Source: Calonectria ilicicola (taxonomy: Eukaryota; Ascomycota; Sordariomycetes; Hypocreales; Nectriaceae). From it: DNA of 64,000 nucleotides. A model generated the notes under the pieces. The model saw only the letters and a program-made list of their open reading frames with translations. It did not search any database and was not told where the DNA came from. The first letter of the stretch is position 1. Each line of letters opens with the position of its first letter. Positions 58,001-64,000 of the stretch are shown one piece after another. Where the stretch lies: positions 2,728,001 to 2,792,000 of the forward strand of contig CP085830.1 of assembly GCA_020809705.1 (NCBI GenBank), read 5' to 3'. A program made the position numbers and the translations under genes.

Positions 58001-61000
58001 ATGAGAAACAAAACAACATGTAAAAGCAATATGGTTCCCGAGATTGGTAGCAACACAACAGCCAAGACCTAATGTGCACCGTCTCAAAGCCACGCTGCAC
58101 GAGCGAGTGCCTTGCTTCGCATAGTGGAGCGGAGGTGCATCAGAAACAAAAGAGAAACAGAAACTCGCAGAAGCAATGGCGTATTACTGGACGAGAAGGC
58201 CAAGTGAGACGTGAGACGCACAAGGTTGCAGATGGAAGCGGGGAAAGGTAACAGAATGATAACGGCGAGATGCAGACGAGAGAAGGGATGATGGATCGAC
58301 TTAAGAGGGCTATAATACAAAATTTGAAACCTCATCTCGCGGCGCGAGCCCTGCCTTGCTTGCGAGTTTCCGAAAGACAAAGCCGTGTTTCTTGTTTGCG
58401 CCGGGTGTCACTTGTAGATCTCTGTCGGCGAGGGAGGTTCCCGGCGCTGTGGGAGCCCATTCACAACTAAGCCCTGGCACAAGTATGACACGGATAAAAC
58501 CCAACGGCCCGAGTTTTCTCTGATAGAGAGGGCATGATCATCTATGCCCGAGGAGTCTATCTGCTGTGCTCGAGTTGCGACTGGTCTGCACCATTGGGCA
58601 GTGGGTTTGAGGGTCGCATCGTGGCCGACCATTTTGCACTGGATGTCTCCTCCTCCGCATGTGATGCACACCGCACAGTGCGTCCATCATGTTTCGCATG
58701 GTGGGGGAGGATGGAGGATCGAGCCCAACTTCGCCCATCTGCATCCTGTGATGTGACCAAGAGTTGCAACGGAGGCCATCATTCGCATCTAAAATAAAGA
58801 CCCAACTCAGCCCAAACAAAAATAAAACATCTCACGGCGTCAACTGGCAGCTCACCAGCCTCGCTCACGAGGGCCAAGTTTTTTTTTTTTTTTGACATTT
58901 TTGGAATGCTGAACAGGTGGGCGGGGCGATGGTGGTGACCATTTTTAGAGGCAGAGATGGATCTAGTCCAATCATGGACTAGCACTAGAGCGTTGGGACG
59001 TTGTGTGGACGTTGTGGATGGTGCTGTGGTTGTGTGGCTGGTATCCAGAGTGGACGTGGCTTGAACTGGATCCTGGAGAGAAGGTTGCGGGGGAAAAGCA
59101 ACGAGTGTGCTTGCTCCCGCTGCAACGTACCGAAGCCAATGACGCCATCGGCATGCCATCACTGGCTGGCCGGCGTGTTCGAGCCCACATCAAGATCCCA
59201 ACCTCCAAAAAAGAAGAAAAAAAAAAGTCACCCACGAGGACTGCACTGTATAGCCCCATAATGCTACTTGCCACTGCAACTTGATGGATCCTTCGCCCAT
59301 ACCTAACTTTGAGCATGAATTTGCCAAGTTGCAGGACGTAAACTCAGATGACACCACCACAAGGACTCGCCATGCGAGGTCGCTTCCCAAAACAACAACT
59401 AATTCACCACCGACCACGACTTTAATGCTGACATGGTTCACGCTTGGCCGGCGCGTTTTGGCTTGAGCAGGCTGACCAAACCCTCGGTCTTGCCATCTGA
59501 CTGGTGTGTCACCCCCACCACGTGCACCAATCTTGTGCTTGTCTTTTTGATGCACCAGCCATGCAAATTGGCATTGGGGACCGATCCAGCAATCTGGGGC
59601 TGCAGCCGCCGAGGACGGAGAGGTCGCCATCATGGCCGCAGGATGATTGCTGTTGCGGGCGAGTTTTCAGGTCATGGTTACCTATCCTGGATGTAAACGC
59701 CGACCTGGGCTGTCAGAAACCTCGGCCAAATTGATCCGCCAGGAACACAAACGTAGATGCTGCACCACGTAGCCTCGCAGCCGGGCGATCATGGCCGCCG
59801 TTGCCCTGGCCCCCCGGCGCATAGTTACCTCAACAGCCGAGAAAAAAATGGTCAAGGTGTTTAGAAAAACGGTACAATGCGCGTTCTTCTAGAGCTTATC
59901 GCATTCCGGAATACTAGCTGAAGCTTGGCGGACCTGGCGCTGCAGGGGAGCTCTGGGACGGAAATGCTGTTATAATTATTCCGTGGCGGCTTTCATGGTT
60001 ATCAGACGAACCTGCGACACCATGATCGCTGTCTCAACATCCAAGACCCCGCGTGCTCATTGGCACCCCGGTGACATAGGACGGCCAACCTGAGACGTCG
60101 AATGACAAGGGGTCTCGGATGGGCGTGTCAGGGTTCCAGCTGGAGTCAGCCAAAGGGGGCCAACAAAAAAGAATACCCGGCCACATCTCGCCAAGTCCCA
60201 TGCACGTCGTGTCGCAGGGGGCGAGTTTTTCTGGCAGCTCACTGAGATGCGAAGGGGGATAAGGTTCGGTAGGGGTGATGGAGTCACGGAGCGAGCACAC
60301 ACACTGTATCTACCCGTAGGAACCATTATGGGACGATGGCATTCCCGTTAAAAGCGACAGGGAGTGTCAATATGGAGTATCGAATGCCTGTCAGGTAGCA
60401 TTTCAAACCCTCAACAGGCAGGGTAGCACTGAACTGATGACGAGTGAAAAAGAGAATCCTGTGGATAGGAACCACTCAAATGTCGGTCTGGCAGAGTGAG
60501 GCTGCTCGATTGAGGTTATTGAAAAAACGGATGGATGGATGGGCGTCTGGCATGCGCAGGGAGGGAAACCGTTTGTGAGATGTGATTCGTGCCTCTGGGG
60601 CACCCATCTGCAGCTGGTACGATTGCGCTGGTGGCCTGCAACTGACCAACGACGTTACAACGATTCGAGTGGAACCTCCCAGCCACGAGACTCAACGGAC
60701 GACTTTTTACACAGAATCGTCATTTTTTCTTGGTTGTCAACCCCTCTTCGGTACGCAAGGCGCTTGACTTGACGCCCAGGCCAAGTCGCTTTTCGCCCAA
60801 TCTCCATTCACCATGGTCCCGCATTGTTCGCGAGTTCCTGCAGCACAACCTCACTAGATATGCACAAACGAGGGCAAAAGAGCAAAATTTAGGTGTAGAA
60901 AGAAACAAACCCAGCGCGAGACAGAACCAGCGTAGCTCGCCCGTCCGTGTGTGTGCGTCGGCTTGCGGTATCTCCGAATTGGATCGCCGCCAGCTGAATT

Positions 61001-64000
61001 ACAGCAGCGCGCCCTGTGTGGGTTGCTTTAGTCTTGGCCGCTTTGGTGAGTTGGCGCGTGGTTGGCGCAGGTGAGTGGTGGTGCTGCTGGTTTTGGAGGG
61101 GGGCATACGGAAACCAAAACCGACTTGGCTTGGTTTGACGCTTTTTCGGATTCCCCCCTCACCGTTCTCTCTTAGTTCTTCAGCCTCTTCCAAGGAGGCT
61201 TACTTTTTCCCTGCTTGCGCCATGGATTGAGACGTTTGGCGCCTGGAGGCTTGGTCGCACGACCATTCCTCCAGGTAGCAGATTGGGCTTCCTGGTTTTC
61301 TCGTCATACACGAATGAGACCTTTTTAACCCGTTCTCATACATAGCGCGCATGTGAATGTATGCAGGATGGACAGCAGGCGAGACAATGCGCAACCACAC
61401 GCACTGGGTTGACACAAGCACACTTGACACTCTTCAGCTGGCAGCTGGACTTGGATGCCAGACGGCGGCTGGTTGAGGGCGAGATGCTGCAAGAGGATTG
61501 GGCAACGGTGGCTAGTGGGTGTGGGGTTCGAGCTTTGTATGGTGGGTGATGTGGATGTGCGATGTGATACGCGAAGCCAATGTTGCAGAAGGCAGTTCTG
61601 CATCATCCACCCAGATGCCGTAGTCAACCCGGTCCAGCACCCGATGGGCGACTGAGTGATGTAGCGTGCCATACCGTCTAGCCCGGAATGTCTTCTGTGC
61701 CTCACAGTGTCCACCACCGACGAGACGGCGAGGCTGCATCCAGCCCCGGGTGAGGCTTCCCGTTGAAGGCCTTGCCTTTGGGTTCCGTCGAGCTGTCGCT
61801 AGACTGACTGATGGGTGGGATGATTTGATCAAGACCCAGCTGGTAGGCCTTGGCTCGGCGCGAAGGGGGACGAAAAAAAAAAGAATCCCCTGGCTAGGCC
61901 AGGCCATCTCCGGATCGAATCATCCAGTGTCGTGGGAGAGGGGACCTGACATGCGGCCATCCATCCATCACCAGGAACGGGCGGCAAGCAACAGGATGCC
62001 AGATGCCAGAGGGTTAGCCGGCTCACCCGCCAACACGGACATTGACCACTACCAACCACCCAACCTGGAGTAGATCCGTTAAAAATTCATTTATTTTCAA
62101 TATATTTTGATTGCTTTTACTGTATCTGACGCAATGACAGGAGGGGTCCCCTCGATAACGTTGACGACGCCATCGTATTCCTCTTTCCCTTAATTCATTT
62201 GCACCGAGATTTGCTGAATAGGAGTTACCCTCCCGGGCAACTTCGGTCTCAGGGAAGGGAAACCCATGAGATCCTTCAAGGGTTTTCTATCCTCCTGAGA
62301 AGCGAGGTGTGGAGGGGTGCCCGACGGGGGTATTGAGGGACCTGCGTCTTTTCGTGTGTCGACTGCAGATCGACGCTGGGCTCCAACGAAGCGGTGTCCG
62401 GTTTGGGCCCGGTGCCCTGGCCTATGATGTGAGGCCCTGCATGGCCCTGATGCATTCCAAGGACGTAACGGAGCAGAATGAGGATTAGATCCAGGGACAA
62501 CTCACACTTTGAGGATGCGCCCAATCGCGGAGGCAGGTCCGCGGTGCGCGGCGATGTTCACAAAACCACCGTAGGACGGAGCGATAGAGCGCCGGTCCGG
62601 ACAAGGTACCCACTCGTACCTTAGAGTTTTGGGAGGGGATGTCAGGTCTCGATGAAGTGGAGATATCGTAGGCCTTTGCAAATTGTATGCTCTGGCGGAT
62701 CTGATCTATGAGTCTATGGTGTTGTGCGGATTGTGGATCTGCTATGTCTGAGTCGTGCTGTGGGCGAAGAGCCCTGAACCCTGACAGTGGGCAAACCGAC
62801 TTGGCACGGGGGGCATCATGATGGATACATGCTTATTGGCAGGGTAGTTATGGGTAGGGATGAGCATCTTCCTGACTTGGATAGCGGCACTCAACACGTG
62901 CAAGAAAAAAAAAACCATCTAGATAATAAGGACTGGACGAGAGACTGAATACGGTAGTTGGTCAATTAATACCGTTGTCGACAGGCGAAGCCGTGATGCA
63001 GGCCTGCAAAACCTTTGGCGGCCGATGAAAGCGGAGATGATAAACAGCCTTGTGTTTGAGATTGCGGTTCGGAACACCTAGTTAGTCACCATGGGATTTT
63101 GGGGGGCATGATGAAAATGATCACCTGAAAACAGTGTGGATATCTGAAGCAGGAACCTGGTTGTGAGTGACGAGAGCGGCCAACTACCACAAGAAGTAGG
63201 CGATGCAGCATAAGAAAGAGCCCGAGCAAGGCAGATAACGCATAAAGTATTACAGTGTGTGCCCGAGAGGTAGCTCACGATGATGATTAACTCGCTAGTT
63301 GACTGTATCTGGCCTCGGATGAGGCTGGGCTCTGTGTGTGCAATGGCAGTGGTGGCTGTACATTCAGGTTCGTCCGCTAAGCACTACATCCAGCCAGTCA
63401 GAAGCTGCTGCGGCCAGTGAACTGTACATCGTGACCAAACTGGCCAGTGGGAGAGTGAGCGGGCGACTCGGGCAACTCCTTTGTGGCTTCGGTGCTGCGT
63501 GTTCTCGAATAAGACGGAGCATTGATATGCATCGGAGACAGCGGCATGTAATTTTTTAGATTTTATTTTATTTATTTTACTCAATATTATTATTATTGGA
63601 TGCCTGCGTAGCGAGTGGTATGCAATACAGCAAGTATCACGACAAAGTATTGGCAATGTCTACCGAACTATGCCCACACGCACACGCACACACGCACAAA
63701 GGGCAAAAAATATTGCAATCCATTTCTAAATCCGTAGCAGGAGCCATGACGCGAGGGATAGCTAGTTCAGGGCTAAATCAAACGCTGCACCGCTGACTGA
63801 GACGTAACGGAAGAGATGGCGTGGTCGAGGGCGAGGGCGGAGATCGGCTGCAGTGGCTCGGGATCGCTGCTGCAACGGACGGACATGGAGATGGAGCGAA
63901 CCCAGCACAGCGGGGAGCAGAGGACGAGCGCGCGCTGCACACAGCACAGCACAGCATAGCACCCAGGGCAGAGCACAGCACAGAGATAGATAGTGCTCGA
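55051..64000. other. Gene desert, about 9 kb
   Basis: Less AT-rich than the preceding island, yet no frame shows a protein domain or a convincing set of spliced exons on either strand. The longest open frame (57360-58100, -, 246 codons) starts at a near-cognate codon and has an odd Cys/Trp/Arg-rich composition. Local features are an A/G tract (55272-55302), T/A homopolymers (58879-58894, 61872-61882), and a CAGCA-rich patch at the right end (63939-63984). It could be a long leader or regulatory region of a gene beyond the right edge, or encode non-coding RNA; neither is shown. Confidence 0.4.
63939..63984. repeat. CAGCA-type imperfect tandem repeat
   Basis: Repeated CACAG/CAGCA pentamers, imperfect, near the window's right edge. 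Confidence 0.6.

Noticed and set aside
57360..58100. 246-codon minus-strand open frame in the gene desert
   Set aside because: Begins at GTG, has no recognisable domain and a composition (Cys, Trp, Arg) typical of random frames; no splice partners found.

Overview
This 64 kb window comes from the nuclear genome of a filamentous ascomycete (Pezizomycotina). A Sordariomycete, perhaps of the Hypocreales, seems most likely, but this cannot be fixed from sequence alone. The evidence is protein genes with short introns (about 50 bp, GT..AG, CTAAC-type branch points), generous intergenic spacing, AT-rich islands holding decayed genes, and fungal housekeeping families. Exon joins were worked out by hand and checked for frame; every multi-exon model below sums to a multiple of three.

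Layout, left to right. The end of an unrecognised gene (to 206) is followed by an RFTS/DNMT1-RFD domain protein (784-3300, -), tRNA pseudouridine-55 synthase Pus4 (4367-6003, +), a degenerate MITE pair (6409-6856), a Sec2-domain Rab exchange factor (7205-8107, -), exosome subunit Csl4 (9374-10065, -), a Yor1-like ABCC transporter (12249-16791, +), an F-box/2EXR-like gene interrupted by an in-frame TAG (17117-18016, +), a Csi2-like membrane protein (18979-20082, -), Vps68 (22202-22911, +), a small unknown protein (23628-24215, +), Get4 (24313-25357, -) and a tRNA-Gly(CCC) gene (25648-25718).

From 25.7 to 28.4 kb lies an AT-rich stretch with a decayed gene (26575-27190, -) and, beside it, the most striking object: an intact three-exon gene (27673-28331, +) encoding a very divergent histone H3-fold protein with a non-H3 basic tail and an acidic C-terminal extension. 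Then come an F-box protein (28964-30994, -), a 6.3 kb gene-free span that is AT-rich in its second half, an ELO fatty-acid elongase (37282-38488, -), a 223 bp pogo-type MITE with TA target duplication (40808-41030), cytochrome c oxidase subunit Cox6 (41429-42394, +), a chromodomain/HDA2-3/coiled-coil protein resembling Neurospora CDP-2 (43142-47666, -) and decapping nuclease Rai1 (48926-50562, +, with an apparent 8-nt microexon). Beyond Rai1 is an AT-rich graveyard with a recognisable class I terpene synthase pseudogene (51024-51976, +). The last 9 kb (55-64 kb) has no gene I can support.

Most genes are unrelated housekeeping functions: RNA modification and decay, secretion, tail-anchored protein insertion, lipid elongation, respiration. 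Three loci concern chromatin: the RFTS protein, the CDP-2-like protein and the H3-like protein. They are 20-40 kb apart and not an operon-like cluster, so a joint role is only a hypothesis.
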